A stretch of DNA of 64,000 nucleotides from assembly GCF_004217045.1 (NCBI RefSeq), contig NZ_SGXM01000001.1, forward strand, positions 1,736,001-1,800,000. The letters run 5' to 3'. Under the pieces are notes generated by a model. It worked only from the letters and a program-made list of their open reading frames with translations, was not told the origin of the DNA and searched no databases. The position numbers and the translations under genes are program-made. This DNA is from Cupriavidus agavae. GTDB taxonomy: Bacteria > Pseudomonadota > Gammaproteobacteria > Burkholderiales > Burkholderiaceae. Of the stretch, positions 7,911 to 17,732 are shown piece after piece; within the stretch, counting starts at the first letter, position 1; every line of letters starts with the position of its first letter.

Positions 7911-8765
7911 TTACCAGTTGTGCCAGACCGGCGTGACGTCCGACGGCAGCGGCGGCAGCGTGCCGAGTTCGACCCGCCCCTCCCCCGGCCCGTGGAAATC
8001 ACTGCCGCGCGAGGCCAGCAGCCCGTAATGGCGCGCCACGTCGGCGTAGCGGCGGTACTGGTCCGGCGTGTGGCTGCCGGTGACCACCTCCACCGCCTGG
8101 CCGCCAAGCTGGGTGAACTCGTCGAACAGCGCGTCGTGCTGGGTGTCGGTGTAGTTGTAGCGGCCCGGATGGGCCATGACCGGGATGCCGCCCGATGCGC
8201 GAATCCAGCCCACGGCCTCTGGCAGCGCCGACCAGCGGTGCGGCACGAAGCCGGGCCGGCCTTCGGACAGGTATTCGCTGAACACCTCGCCGATGGTCTT
8301 GCAGTAGCCCTCGTCCACCAGCCAGCGGGCGAAGTGCGTGCGCGAGATCAGGTCGGGGTTGCCCACGTGGCGCAGCGCGCCCTGGTAGGCGCCGGAAATG
8401 CCGACTTTCGCCAGCGCGTCGCCGATATCCTGGGCGCGGCGGGCGCGGCCGTCGCGGGTGCGGGCCAGTCCGTCGATCAGGTCCGGGTGGAACGGATCGA
8501 TCTGCAAGCCCACGATGTGGACGGTCTGCCCGGCCCAGGTGACCGAAATCTCCACGCCCGGCACGTAGCGCATGCCGAGCGCCTCGGCGGCGGCGCGGGC
8601 CTCGGCCTGGCCACCCACCTCGTCATGGTCGGTCAACGCCCAGAACGCCACGCCGCCGGCGTGCGCCCGCGCGGCCACCTCGGTGGGCGCGAGCATCCCG
8701 TCGGACACGGTGGAGTGGCAGTGCAGGTCGGCGTTGATGGCGTGAGGCGTTTGCATGGCGTTCAT
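7911..8765 (-). CDS. PHP-domain 3',5'-nucleoside bisphosphate phosphatase (Rnm/YciV-like)
   Basis: 284 aa PHP phosphoesterase. Metal motif DLHCHSTVSDG (residues 14-24) opens the protein; LTDHDEVGG, MAHPGRYNYTD and a final GSDFHGPG supply the other ligands of the trinuclear site. Characterised homologs (E. coli YciV/RNase AM, Chromobacterium CV_1693) remove phosphate from 3',5'-bisphosphonucleotides and trim 5' ends of RNA. Start chosen at ATG 8765 with GGGAG just upstream; an ATG at 8756 is also possible. First gene of the minus-strand group with yciO, M50 and the methyltransferase. Confidence 0.88.
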   Translation of the reverse strand: MNAMQTPHAINADLHCHSTVSDGMLAPTEVAARAHAGGVAFWALTDHDEVGGQAEARAAAEALGMRYVPGVEISVTWAGQTVHIVGLQIDPFHPDLIDGLARTRDGRARRAQDIGDALAKVGISGAYQGALRHVGNPDLISRTHFARWLVDEGYCKTIGEVFSEYLSEGRPGFVPHRWSALPEAVGWIRASGGIPVMAHPGRYNYTDTQHDALFDEFTQLGGQAVEVVTGSHTPDQYRRYADVARHYGLLASRGSDFHGPGEGRVELGTLPPLPSDVTPVWHNW

Positions 8766-8878
8766 TCTACTCCCGGGAAGGTTTTTTAGCCCTGCCGCCA
8801 GCGGTGGCGTGCCCGGATTGCGGGCGGGCGCAAGGTATGATGGGCGCCTGTTTTCGATCCGCTGCCCCAGCGCCTGCC

Positions 8879-9940
8879 ATGTCCGCCACCGCTCCGACGA
8901 CTCCTGACACCACCCAGACTGACGTGCTGATCATCGGCGCCGGCCCCGTGGGCCTGTTCGCGGCCTTCCAGGCCGGCGTGCTCGGGCTGCGCTGCGAGAT
9001 CATCGACGTGCTGGACCGCGCCGGCGGACAGTGCACCGAGCTGTACCCCGAGAAGCCGATTTACGACATTCCGGCCGTGCCCGGCTGCCTGGCCCAGGAT
9101 CTGGTGGACCGGCTGCTCGAACAGTGCGCGCCGTTCGACTTCCCGATGCATTTTGGCCAGCGCGCCGACTCCGTCACCGATACCGCCGGCCCGGACGGGC
9201 ATCCGCGCCTGCTGGTGACCACCGATGCCGGCAAGCGTTTCGATGTGGCCGCGGTGCTGGTCTGCGCCGGCGCCGGCGCGTTCGCCCCGCAGCGGGTGGC
9301 GCTGCCAGAGGCCGTGGCGCTGGAAAATCGCCACCTGCACTACGCGGTGCGCGAGGTCTCGCACTTCGCCGGCAAGCGCGTGATCGTGGCCGGCGGCGGC
9401 GATTCGGCGCTGGACTGGGCGCTGGCGCTGCGCAAGGTGGCATCCCGCGTGACGCTGCTGCACCGGCGCGAAGGCTTCCGGGCGGCCGACCACACGGTCA
9501 GCGCGATGCGCGCCGCCGTGGCGGCCGGCGAGATGGATTTCGTGGTCGGCATGCTGGGCAGCCTGCAGACCGGCGACGACGGCTCCCTGGTCGGTGCCAT
9601 CATCAAATCGCGCGACGGCGACCAGACATTGGCCGCCGATGAACTGGTGGCGCTCTACGGACTGGTCTCGGAGCCGGGCCCGATCGCCCACTGGGACCTC
9701 GACATGCACGCGGGGCGCATCCACATCGAGAACACCACCACCTACGAAACGTCGCGCCGCGGCATTTTCGCGGCCGGGGACATCGCCGTTTATCCAAACA
9801 AGCAGAAACTGATCCTCTCGGGCTTCCACGAGGCCGCACTGGCACTGCGCCGCGCCTACCACTACGCCTTCCCGGACAAGGCGCTCGTGCATATGCACAC
9901 GAGCAACAACCCGGGGTTGAAGGCGAAGCTGACGGCGTAG
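8879..9940 (+). CDS. Thioredoxin reductase-like ferredoxin--NADP(+) reductase
   Basis: 353 aa from the ATG at 8879, which lies downstream of a TATGAT -10 candidate (8836-8841); the longer frame from 8804 would place its start before that element. FAD site GAGPVGLFAA (20-29), NADP site GGGDSALDWAL (172-182), and the C-terminal GDIAVYPNKQKLILSGFHEA. There is no CxxC redox pair, so it is not a thioredoxin reductase but fits the TrxR-like ferredoxin/flavodoxin reductases (YumC type). Probably supplies electrons to ferredoxins, possibly the Isc ferredoxin. Its end is 7 bases from the convergent hydrolase. Confidence 0.87.
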   Translation: MSATAPTTPDTTQTDVLIIGAGPVGLFAAFQAGVLGLRCEIIDVLDRAGGQCTELYPEKPIYDIPAVPGCLAQDLVDRLLEQCAPFDFPMHFGQRADSVTDTAGPDGHPRLLVTTDAGKRFDVAAVLVCAGAGAFAPQRVALPEAVALENRHLHYAVREVSHFAGKRVIVAGGGDSALDWALALRKVASRVTLLHRREGFRAADHTVSAMRAAVAAGEMDFVVGMLGSLQTGDDGSLVGAIIKSRDGDQTLAADELVALYGLVSEPGPIAHWDLDMHAGRIHIENTTTYETSRRGIFAAGDIAVYPNKQKLILSGFHEAALALRRAYHYAFPDKALVHMHTSNNPGLKAKLTA

Positions 9941-9946
9941 CGGCAT

Positions 9947-10843
9947 TCAACCCGCCAGGAACGCCTCGATCAACCCCGCCACCACTTGCGGCTGGTCGTG
10001 GTGCAGCATATGCCCGGCGTCATCCACGATGGCCTCCCGGAAATCCGGAAACGCCCGGAAGCGCTCCCTGAACTCCTCGATGCTCTGCTTGTGGGCGATG
10101 TGCTTCAGCGTTTCCGAGTCGCGCGCCTCCACGTGCAGCACCGGTGCCGTGACCTGGCCCCAGATCGCCATGATCTCGTCGATCCGGTACAGCGTGGGAT
10201 TGGTCATCTTGTGGGCCGGGTCGCCCAGGATCTCCCAGCGGCCCTCGTCGTTGCGGCGCGACCAGTGCGCGGCCAGGAAGGCGGCGCGGTCGTCGGGCAG
10301 GCGGGGGTTGGTCTTCTGCAGCCGGGCCGCCACGGCGGCCTCGCTCTCGTAGGTCTTCAGCACCGGCGCCGCGCGCAGTTCGTCGAGCCAGCGCGCCAGG
10401 CGGGCCGGCGCCTGGTCCGGGCGCGTGCGCGTCAGGCCGAAGCCCTCCAGGTCCACCACGCGGCGCACCCGCTCCGGCCGCACGCCGGCGTAGATGCAGA
10501 CCACATTGGCACCCATGCTGTGGCCCACCAGGTCTACCTGCCCCTCGGGCTGGTAATGGTCGAGCAGCGCTTCGAGGTCAGCCACGTAGTCCGGGAACCA
10601 GTACGACTGTGTGCCCGGATGGCGCGTGGGGTAGTCGGTTTCGCCAAAGCCGCGCCAGTCCATGGCGATGACGTGCCAGTCGCGCTCGAAGGCATCGACG
10701 AGGAACTGGAACGAGGCCGCCACGTCCATCCAGCCATGGAGCATGAACAGTTTGGGGGCGCCGGGTTGTCCCCAGTGGCGCACATGCGTGCGCAGTCCGC
10801 GCAGCGTGATAAATTCGGAACGCGAAGTTTCCGTGATGGTCAT
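9947..10843 (-). CDS. Alpha/beta hydrolase
   Basis: 298 aa from the ATG at 10843, which has a GAGG site 9 bases upstream; the longer frame to 10903 is not needed. The fold signature is complete: oxyanion HGW (36-38), nucleophile elbow GHSMG with Ser109, and the catalytic His in DDAGHMLHHDQP near the C-terminus. Substrate not predictable. It is divergent from an acyl-CoA synthetase gene, with a shared palindromic operator between them, so a role in ester or thioester metabolism is a reasonable inference. Confidence 0.85.
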   Translation of the reverse strand: MTITETSRSEFITLRGLRTHVRHWGQPGAPKLFMLHGWMDVAASFQFLVDAFERDWHVIAMDWRGFGETDYPTRHPGTQSYWFPDYVADLEALLDHYQPEGQVDLVGHSMGANVVCIYAGVRPERVRRVVDLEGFGLTRTRPDQAPARLARWLDELRAAPVLKTYESEAAVAARLQKTNPRLPDDRAAFLAAHWSRRNDEGRWEILGDPAHKMTNPTLYRIDEIMAIWGQVTAPVLHVEARDSETLKHIAHKQSIEEFRERFRAFPDFREAIVDDAGHMLHHDQPQVVAGLIEAFLAG

Positions 10844-10923
10844 GGTGTCTGCCCTCTGTGCCCGGGTCTTCTTGAGCGTGCAGGGAGTGGGTGTCCACCG
10901 CACGGCCGCCCGGATAAAAAATA

Positions 10924-10935
10924 GAACGATCGTTC
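10924..10935. promoter_or_regulatory. Palindromic operator candidate GAACGATCGTTC
   Basis: Perfect 12-base palindrome between the divergent hydrolase and acyl-CoA synthetase genes. On the minus strand a perfect TATAAT (10945-10950) precedes it, which places the palindrome over about +3 to +14 of the hydrolase transcript. The 11-base core ACGATCGTTCG recurs upstream of phaZ at 53963-53973. The shape suits a TetR-family repressor. Confidence 0.55.
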
Positions 10936-11005
10936 GCTCGGCGGATTATAGCCACAATGGCCAGCCGCCTGCAGCGATCCCAAAAGACAGACAGGAGACC
11001 CTGGC

Positions 11006-12745
11006 ATGACCGCCTTGCCGGCCACGCGCCGTGACGACTATCACGCGCTGCACGAATCGTTCCGCTGGAACGTGCCCGAATTCTTCAACCTGGCCGAGGT
11101 CTGCTGCGGCCGCTGGGCGCGCGACCCGGCCACGGCCGGCCGCATCGCCGTCCATACCGAGCATGAGGACGGACGGCGCGCCTCGTACACCTACGCCCAC
11201 ATCCAGGCCGAGGCCAACCGCCTGTCGAACGCGCTGCGCGAACTGGGCGTGCAGCGCGGCGACCGCGTGGCCATCGTGATGCCGCAGCGGATCGAGACCG
11301 TGATTGCCGGCATGGCCGTGTACCAGCTTGGCGCGGTGGCCATGCCGCTGTCGATGCTGTTCGGCCCCGAGGCGCTGTCCTACCGGATCGACCACAGCGA
11401 GAGCCGCGTGGCCATCGCCGACGAGACCTCGATCGACAACCTGCTCGCCGCCCGGCCCGAATGCCCGACGCTGAAGACCGTGCTCGGCGTGGGCGGCGCC
11501 ACGGGCCGCGGCGACCTGGACTGGGACACCCTGCTGGCCGCCCAACTGCCCGAGTTCACCGCCGAGCAGACCGAGGCCGACGAGGCCGCCGTGCTGATCT
11601 ACACCAGCGGCACCACCGGCCCGCCCAAGGGCGCCGTGATCCCGCACCGTGCGCTGATCGGCAACCTGACCGGCTTCGTCTGCTCGCAGAACTGGTATCC
11701 GCAGGACGACGACGTGTTCTGGAGCCCCGCCGACTGGGCCTGGACCGGCGGCTTGTGGGACGCGCTGATGCCCGCGCTCTACTTCGGCCGGCCCATCGTC
11801 GGCTACCAGGGCCGCTTCACGGCCGAGCGTGCCTTCGAACTGCTGGAACGGTACGGCGTGACCAACACCTTCCTGTTCCCCACGGCGCTCAAGCAGATGA
11901 TGAAGGCCTGCCCGGTTCCCTCGGAAAAATACGATCTCAAGCTGCGCGCGATCATGAGCGCCGGCGAGGCCGTGGGCGAGACGGTATTCACGTGGTGCCG
12001 CGACGCGCTGGGCGTGATCGTCAACGAGATGTTCGGCCAGACCGAGATCAACTACATCGTCGGCAACTGCACCGCGCAGTATGACGACGCCCGCCTGGGC
12101 TGGCCCGCCCGCCCCGGCTCGATGGGCCGCCCCTACCCCGGCCATCGCGTGGCGGTGATCGACGAGGACGGCAAGCCCTGCCCGCCGGGCGAGGATGGCG
12201 AGGTGGCGGTCTGCGCCACCGACATCCATGGTCATCCGGACCCGGTTTTCTTCCTCGGCTACTGGAAGAACGACGCGGCCACGGCCGGCAAGTATTCGGA
12301 ACATGGCGGCCTGCGCTGGTGCCGCACGGGCGATCTGGCGCGTATCGACGCCGAGGGCTATCTCTGGTACCAGGGCCGCGCCGACGACGTGTTCAAGTCT
12401 TCGGGCTACCGGATCGGGCCGAGCGAGATCGAGAACTGCCTGCTCAAGCATCCGGCGGTATCGAACTGCGCCGTGGTGCCGTCGCCGGACCCCGAGCGCG
12501 GGGCCATCGTCAAGGCGTTCATCGTGCTGACGCCGGCCGTGGCGCGCTCGCTGGACAACGACGCGGCGCTGGTCAGCGAGCTGCAGCAGCATGTGCGCGG
12601 CCAGCTGGCGCCGTACGAGTACCCCAAGGCCATCGAGTTCATCGACCAGTTGCCGATGACCACCACCGGCAAGATCCAGCGCCGCGTGCTGCGGCTGATG
12701 GAGCAGGAGCGCGTGCAGAAGGCGGCGGGCGCCGCCTCCAGCTAG
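11006..12745 (+). CDS. Acyl-CoA synthetase (AMP-forming, medium-chain/acetyl-CoA synthetase-like)
   Basis: Activates a carboxylic acid to its CoA thioester through an acyl-adenylate. 579 aa, cytoplasmic. Motif A3 YTSGTTGPPKGA (199-210), FGQTEINYIVGN for A5, RTGDLARIDAEGYLWYQGR for A7/A8, and the catalytic Lys556 in TTTGKIQRR. The sequence is of the MACS type rather than true Acs because it is shorter than the 650-residue Acs and lacks its N-terminal extension. AGGAG precedes the ATG. Exact chain length of the substrate unknown. Its TAG overlaps the stop of the convergent DUF455 gene within a single CTAG. Confidence 0.9.
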   Translation: MTALPATRRDDYHALHESFRWNVPEFFNLAEVCCGRWARDPATAGRIAVHTEHEDGRRASYTYAHIQAEANRLSNALRELGVQRGDRVAIVMPQRIETVIAGMAVYQLGAVAMPLSMLFGPEALSYRIDHSESRVAIADETSIDNLLAARPECPTLKTVLGVGGATGRGDLDWDTLLAAQLPEFTAEQTEADEAAVLIYTSGTTGPPKGAVIPHRALIGNLTGFVCSQNWYPQDDDVFWSPADWAWTGGLWDALMPALYFGRPIVGYQGRFTAERAFELLERYGVTNTFLFPTALKQMMKACPVPSEKYDLKLRAIMSAGEAVGETVFTWCRDALGVIVNEMFGQTEINYIVGNCTAQYDDARLGWPARPGSMGRPYPGHRVAVIDEDGKPCPPGEDGEVAVCATDIHGHPDPVFFLGYWKNDAATAGKYSEHGGLRWCRTGDLARIDAEGYLWYQGRADDVFKSSGYRIGPSEIENCLLKHPAVSNCAVVPSPDPERGAIVKAFIVLTPAVARSLDNDAALVSELQQHVRGQLAPYEYPKAIEFIDQLPMTTTGKIQRRVLRLMEQERVQKAAGAASS

Positions 12746-13590
12746 CCCGCCGAGGCTTCGAGCCAGGCAAGTTCGTCCTCGTCGAAGCCCGCCGCGCGGC
12801 GGGCTTCGAGGTTGAACGGGCCGCGCAGCTTCGGCGCCTTGTACTGCTCGGCCAGTGCGGCGTAGGTGGCCACCGGTTCCAGCCCGCGCTGGCTGCAAAG
12901 CCACCGGTACCAGTGGTTGCCGATGGCCACGTGGCCCACCTCGTCGCGCAGGATGATGTCGATGATGGCGGCGGCGGCGGCGTCGCCCGCCTCGGCCAGC
13001 CTGGCGCGCACCGGCGGCGAGGCGTCGAGCCCGCGCGCCTCCAGCGTGCGCGGCACCAGCGCCATGCGTGCCAGGACGTCCCCCGACGTCTTGTCGGTCA
13101 TTTCCCAGAGGCTGTTGTGGGCCGGCAGGTCGCCATAGCTGGCGCCGAGCGTCTGCAGATGGTCGGCCAGCAACGTGAAGTGGTACGCCTCCTCGTCGGC
13201 CACGCGCAGCCAGTCACGGTAGTAATCGGCCGGCATGCCACGGAAACGCCACACCGCATCGAGGGCGAGGTTGATGGCGTTGAACTCGATATGGCACAGC
13301 GCGTGGATCATGTTGGCGCGGCCCGCCGTGGTGTGGATCGACCGGCGGCGCGCCACCGCTTGCGGCGGCACCAGTTCGGGCCGCGCCGGGCGGCCCGGCA
13401 ACGCCACGGCGGGGTCCGCCACGATGGCGTCATCGGGATCGACTACGGTCTGGCCGTCACCGAGCGACGCATAAAGCCGGCGCGCGGCGGCGGCCTTGCC
13501 CCGGGCATCGGCCATGCACAGCACCTCCAGGGCCTGGCGGCGGGCCGGGCGCGGTGAATCGGCGAGGTGGTCGGGTGCAATCACTGGCAT
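12742..13590 (-). CDS. DUF455 family ferritin-like protein
   Basis: 282 aa from ATG 13590; the frame is open to 13683 but that extension would run into the upstream region of the divergent gene. Helix-bundle residues typical of ferritin-like diiron proteins are visible: HALCHIEFNAI, DEEAYHFTLLADHL and RDEVGHVAIGNHWY, giving repeated Glu/His ligands. Members are annotated as ferritin-like or tRNA-hydroxylase-like, but no function has been shown for DUF455. The stop codon overlaps that of the acyl-CoA synthetase (CTAG). Confidence 0.85.
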   Translation of the reverse strand: MPVIAPDHLADSPRPARRQALEVLCMADARGKAAAARRLYASLGDGQTVVDPDDAIVADPAVALPGRPARPELVPPQAVARRRSIHTTAGRANMIHALCHIEFNAINLALDAVWRFRGMPADYYRDWLRVADEEAYHFTLLADHLQTLGASYGDLPAHNSLWEMTDKTSGDVLARMALVPRTLEARGLDASPPVRARLAEAGDAAAAAIIDIILRDEVGHVAIGNHWYRWLCSQRGLEPVATYAALAEQYKAPKLRGPFNLEARRAAGFDEDELAWLEASAG

Positions 13591-13708
13591 AGGCGTAAAA
13601 TCCGGGGAGCCGCCATTGTAGAGCCTCGCCGGCGCCCCGCCGGTGGCGAACATGGCTCTTTTAATCTGCGCGGCCATCCCCAATTACGATCATCAGGCAG
13701 GAGACCCC

Positions 13709-14233
13709 ATGGCGCTTTACCAGCTCGGCGATATCGCCCCGTCCATTCACGAACACGCCTATGTGGCGGCGGAAGCCACCGTCATCGGCAACGTGACGCT
13801 CAAGGCGCGTGCCAGCGCCTGGCCCGGCGTGGTGATCCGCGGCGACAACGAGCCGATCGTCGTGGGCGAGGACACCAATATCCAGGAAGGCTCCGTGCTG
13901 CACACCGATCCGGGCCGCCCGCTGACGCTGGGCGACAAGGTGTCGGTGGGCCACCAGGCCATGCTGCACGGCTGCACGGTGGGCGAAGGCTCGCTGATCG
14001 GCATTCAGGCCGTGGTGCTCAACGGCGCCGTGATTGGCAAAGAGTGCCTGGTCGGCGCCGGCGCGGTGATCACCGAGAACAAGGTGTTCCCGGACCGCTC
14101 GCTGATCCTGGGCGCGCCCGCCAAGGTGGTGCGCGAACTGACTGACGAAGACGTGGCCAACCTCTATCGCAACGCCGAGACGTACGCGAAGCGGCAGGCC
14201 CAGTACAAGACCGAACTCAAGCGCATCGGCTGA
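13709..14233 (+). CDS. Gamma-carbonic anhydrase family protein
   Basis: 174 aa left-handed beta-helix of hexapeptide repeats. The three zinc/iron ligands of Cam-type gamma carbonic anhydrases are present as H65, H82 and H87 (LHTDPG and VGHQAMLHGC). The acidic loop of Methanosarcina Cam is missing, as in the YrdA/PaaY group, so carbonic anhydrase activity cannot be assumed; some of this group are thioesterases. Start at ATG 13709 with AGGAG seven bases upstream; upstream in-frame codons are not conserved. hslO follows after 32 bases. Confidence 0.88.
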   Translation: MALYQLGDIAPSIHEHAYVAAEATVIGNVTLKARASAWPGVVIRGDNEPIVVGEDTNIQEGSVLHTDPGRPLTLGDKVSVGHQAMLHGCTVGEGSLIGIQAVVLNGAVIGKECLVGAGAVITENKVFPDRSLILGAPAKVVRELTDEDVANLYRNAETYAKRQAQYKTELKRIG

Positions 14234-14265
14234 AGCCGGCGCCCCAACGCAAGAAAGACAGACCC

Positions 14266-15270
14266 GTGACCGCTTCCTCGAATCCCGACACCCTCCAGAA
14301 ATTCCTGTTCGACGCGGCCCCCGTGCGCGGCGAGCTGGTGCGCATGGAGGCCACCTGGCAGGAGGTGCTGAACCGCAACGCCTACCCGGCGCCGGTGCGC
14401 CGCCTGCTGGGCGAGATGATGGCGGCCGCGGCGCTGCTGTCGGCCAACCTCAAGTTCAATGGCGCGCTGGTCATGCAGTTGCATGGCGATGGGCCGGTGC
14501 GCATGCTCGTGGTGGAATGCCTGTCGGACCTCTCGATGCGGGCCACCGCCAAGATTGCCGAGGGCGCCGGACTGGCCGATGACGCCACGCTGAAGCAACT
14601 CGTCAACGTGCACGGCAAGGGCCGCTTCGCCATCACGCTCGACCCGCAGGACAAGCTGCCGGGCCAGCAGCCCTACCAGGGCATCGTGCCGCTGGCCGAC
14701 GAACACGGCCCGCTGGCAACCATGACCGAGGTGCTCGAACACTACATGCAGGCGTCCGAACAGCTCGATACCCGGCTCTGGCTGGCGTCGAACGACCAGG
14801 TGGCGGCCGGCATGCTGCTGCAGAAGCTGCCGTCGTATGGCGGCACCATGGAAGCCCGGCTCGGCGAGACGGGCGCGCCACTCGGCGACGAGGGCCGCGC
14901 GCAGGATCTCGACACGTGGGACCGGGCATGCCAGCTCGGCGCCACGCTCAAGGACGACGAACTGCTGGCGGAAACGCCCGACACGCTGATCCGCCGGCTG
15001 TTCTGGGAAGAGCTGCAGGCTGCCGGCCTGCGCGTCTTCGAGCCAATGACCCCGCACTTCCAGTGCTCCTGCTCACGCGAGCGCGTGGGATCGATGCTGC
15101 AATCGCTGGGCCGGGACGAGATCGAAGGCATCATCGCCGAGCGCGGCGAGGTGGAAATCCATTGCGATTTCTGCGGCCAGCGCTATGCGTTCGACCCGGT
15201 GGACGCGGCGCAGCTGTTCACGGCGCCGGTGGCGACCGGGGCGGGCGAAGGGGCACAGCAGCAGCATTAA
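14266..15270 (+). CDS. hslO: Redox-regulated chaperone Hsp33
   Basis: Holdase activated by oxidation when zinc is released from its cysteine switch. 334 aa (E. coli 292), reading from a GTG start (MTASSNPDTLQKFLFDAAPV). The zinc switch has the required spacing: C267 and C269 in CSCSRERV and C300 and C303 in CDFCGQRY. The C-terminal tail beyond the switch is extended and ends in Gln/His. It protects proteins during oxidative plus heat stress. Probably co-transcribed with the gamma carbonic anhydrase gene. Confidence 0.95.
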   Translation: MTASSNPDTLQKFLFDAAPVRGELVRMEATWQEVLNRNAYPAPVRRLLGEMMAAAALLSANLKFNGALVMQLHGDGPVRMLVVECLSDLSMRATAKIAEGAGLADDATLKQLVNVHGKGRFAITLDPQDKLPGQQPYQGIVPLADEHGPLATMTEVLEHYMQASEQLDTRLWLASNDQVAAGMLLQKLPSYGGTMEARLGETGAPLGDEGRAQDLDTWDRACQLGATLKDDELLAETPDTLIRRLFWEELQAAGLRVFEPMTPHFQCSCSRERVGSMLQSLGRDEIEGIIAERGEVEIHCDFCGQRYAFDPVDAAQLFTAPVATGAGEGAQQQH

Positions 15271-15281
15271 GCGGTGGTTTT

Positions 15282-15312
15282 CTCCTCTCTCCCGCATGGC
15301 GGAGAGGGGAGC
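15282..15312. repeat. REP-like palindromic element, copy 1
   Basis: CTCCTCTCTCCCGC, a 3-base loop, then GCGGAGAGGGGAG, an imperfect inverted repeat just after hslO. The same arm core CTCTCCCGC / GCGGGAGAG recurs at 31511-31536 and 42898-42924. It could act as a processing or termination hairpin after hslO. Confidence 0.65.
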
Positions 15313-15339
15313 CAAGTCAAAGGCATGGTTACACCGTGC

Positions 15340-15359
15340 GGAACCCCACACAGGGTTCC
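15340..15359. other. Hairpin upstream of the Gly-rich lipoprotein gene
   Basis: GGAACCC / GGGTTCC with a 6-base loop, perfect 7-base stem, between the REP-like element and the ribosome site at about 15396. No T-run follows, so it is not a standard terminator; it may be a leader structure. Confidence 0.35.
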
Positions 15360-15406
15360 CCGGGTCCAATGGCATGCTTGTTACCTGGCTGCCGAAGGAG
15401 TCCGAC

Positions 15407-15808
15407 ATGACAGCGACAATTCGTTGCACTTCACTGCTGACCGCTGCGGCGGCCGCCATCCTTGCCGGCTGCGCGGCGCCCGTGCCGCGTGACATGGACG
15501 GCGTGCCAGCCACGGCGCGCCTTCCGGCCGGCTCCATTCCGCCAGCACCGCTCAACGAGCCCGAGCGCCAGAAACTTTCCACATTGAACCAGCAGATCCT
15601 GCGCGAGCAGGCCACGGTGATGGCCAGCGAGCAGCAGGCCGCGGCGTGGAGCCGCGCGGCATATGCCAGTCCGAACACCAGCTTCAGCCTGTTCTATGGC
15701 GGCTGGGGCGGCGGCAACTGGGGCGGTGGCGTGGGAATCAGCTCGCCCGGCTATGGCGGATATGGCGGCTGGGGGGGATGGGGCGGCTACCCCTACGGCT
15801 GGTGGTAG
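15407..15808 (+). CDS. Gly/Trp/Tyr-rich lipoprotein, function unknown
   Basis: 133 aa from ATG 15407, which has AGGAG seven bases upstream. Lipobox LAGC with Cys22 after a short basic N-terminus and hydrophobic stretch. The middle (residues 55-85) is predicted helical (NEPERQKLSTLNQQILREQ). The end is a low-complexity tail dominated by Gly, Trp and Tyr (FYGGWGGGNWGGG and repeats of GYGG). I do not recognise a family. The tail resembles surface or wall-associated Gly-rich segments. It converges on ftsB with 16 bases between. Confidence 0.8.
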   Translation: MTATIRCTSLLTAAAAAILAGCAAPVPRDMDGVPATARLPAGSIPPAPLNEPERQKLSTLNQQILREQATVMASEQQAAAWSRAAYASPNTSFSLFYGGWGGGNWGGGVGISSPGYGGYGGWGGWGGYPYGWW

Positions 15809-15824
15809 GCAGCCGGATGCCGGA

Positions 15825-16166
15825 TCAGTGGCCGCCGCGTCCCGCGACCGAATTGGGCGGCGGCGGCAGCGGTGGCGTGGCGCTGACCTTCGGGGCCGGG
15901 GCCACGAACTGCACGAAGACCTCACTGTCCTTGACCATGCCCAGCTCGTAGCGGGCACGTTCCTCGATGGCGCCGGTGCCGTCCTGGAGATCCTGGACCT
16001 CCCCTTCGAGCTTGGCATTGCGCAGCTTCAGCGCCGTATTGTGCGTGGCCTGTTCGTTGACCTGGCGGTTCAGGTCCCAGACGCGCAGCCAGCCGCCCTT
16101 GCCCAGCCAGAGCGGGTACTGGATGGCGATCAACAGCACGAACAGCAGCAGCGAAATCAGGCGCAT
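15825..16166 (-). CDS. ftsB: Cell division protein FtsB
   Basis: Divisome protein that forms the FtsQLB complex linking early and late division proteins. 113 aa. One N-terminal membrane helix (about 3-20, [20 protein letters not shown]), then a periplasmic leucine-zipper coiled coil (about 33-75, [20 protein letters not shown]) and the short RARYELGMV segment seen in all FtsB. The Pro-rich tail after residue 90 is an extension. It lies downstream of eno, the classic eno-ftsB order, but a terminator separates the two. Confidence 0.92.
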   Translation of the reverse strand: MRLISLLLFVLLIAIQYPLWLGKGGWLRVWDLNRQVNEQATHNTALKLRNAKLEGEVQDLQDGTGAIEERARYELGMVKDSEVFVQFVAPAPKVSATPPLPPPPNSVAGRGGH

Positions 16167-16312
16167 CGGGGCTCAGGCGCAAGGGACAGATGGCTCCGGC
16201 GGAGCCGGATCGGCACCAATGATCCACCAAGCAGCCGAAGATTGCAAAACAAAAGACGCTACAAAGCGCAACAACGACACAATACTGTTGCAAACCCCGC
16301 GCGCCAACAAAA

Positions 16313-16336
16313 AACGCCGCCCCGAAGGGCGGCGTT
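16313..16336 (-). terminator. Rho-independent terminator after eno
   Basis: On the minus strand AACGCCGCCC, loop TTCG, GGGCGGCGTT, then TTTTGTTGG. It is 35 bases after the eno stop and upstream of ftsB, so ftsB depends on read-through or its own promoter in 16167-16312. Confidence 0.9.
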
Positions 16337-16370
16337 TCCACGAGCGGACTGCCGGATGACCGGCCGCCGG

Positions 16371-17711
<1,341 letters not shown>

Positions 17712-17732
17712 TCAGGATGCCCGACAAATATG

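Noticed and set aside
15185..15406. Longer frame ahead of the Gly-rich lipoprotein
   Set aside because: It runs through the end of hslO; ATG 15407 has the ribosome site and the lipobox at the proper distance.
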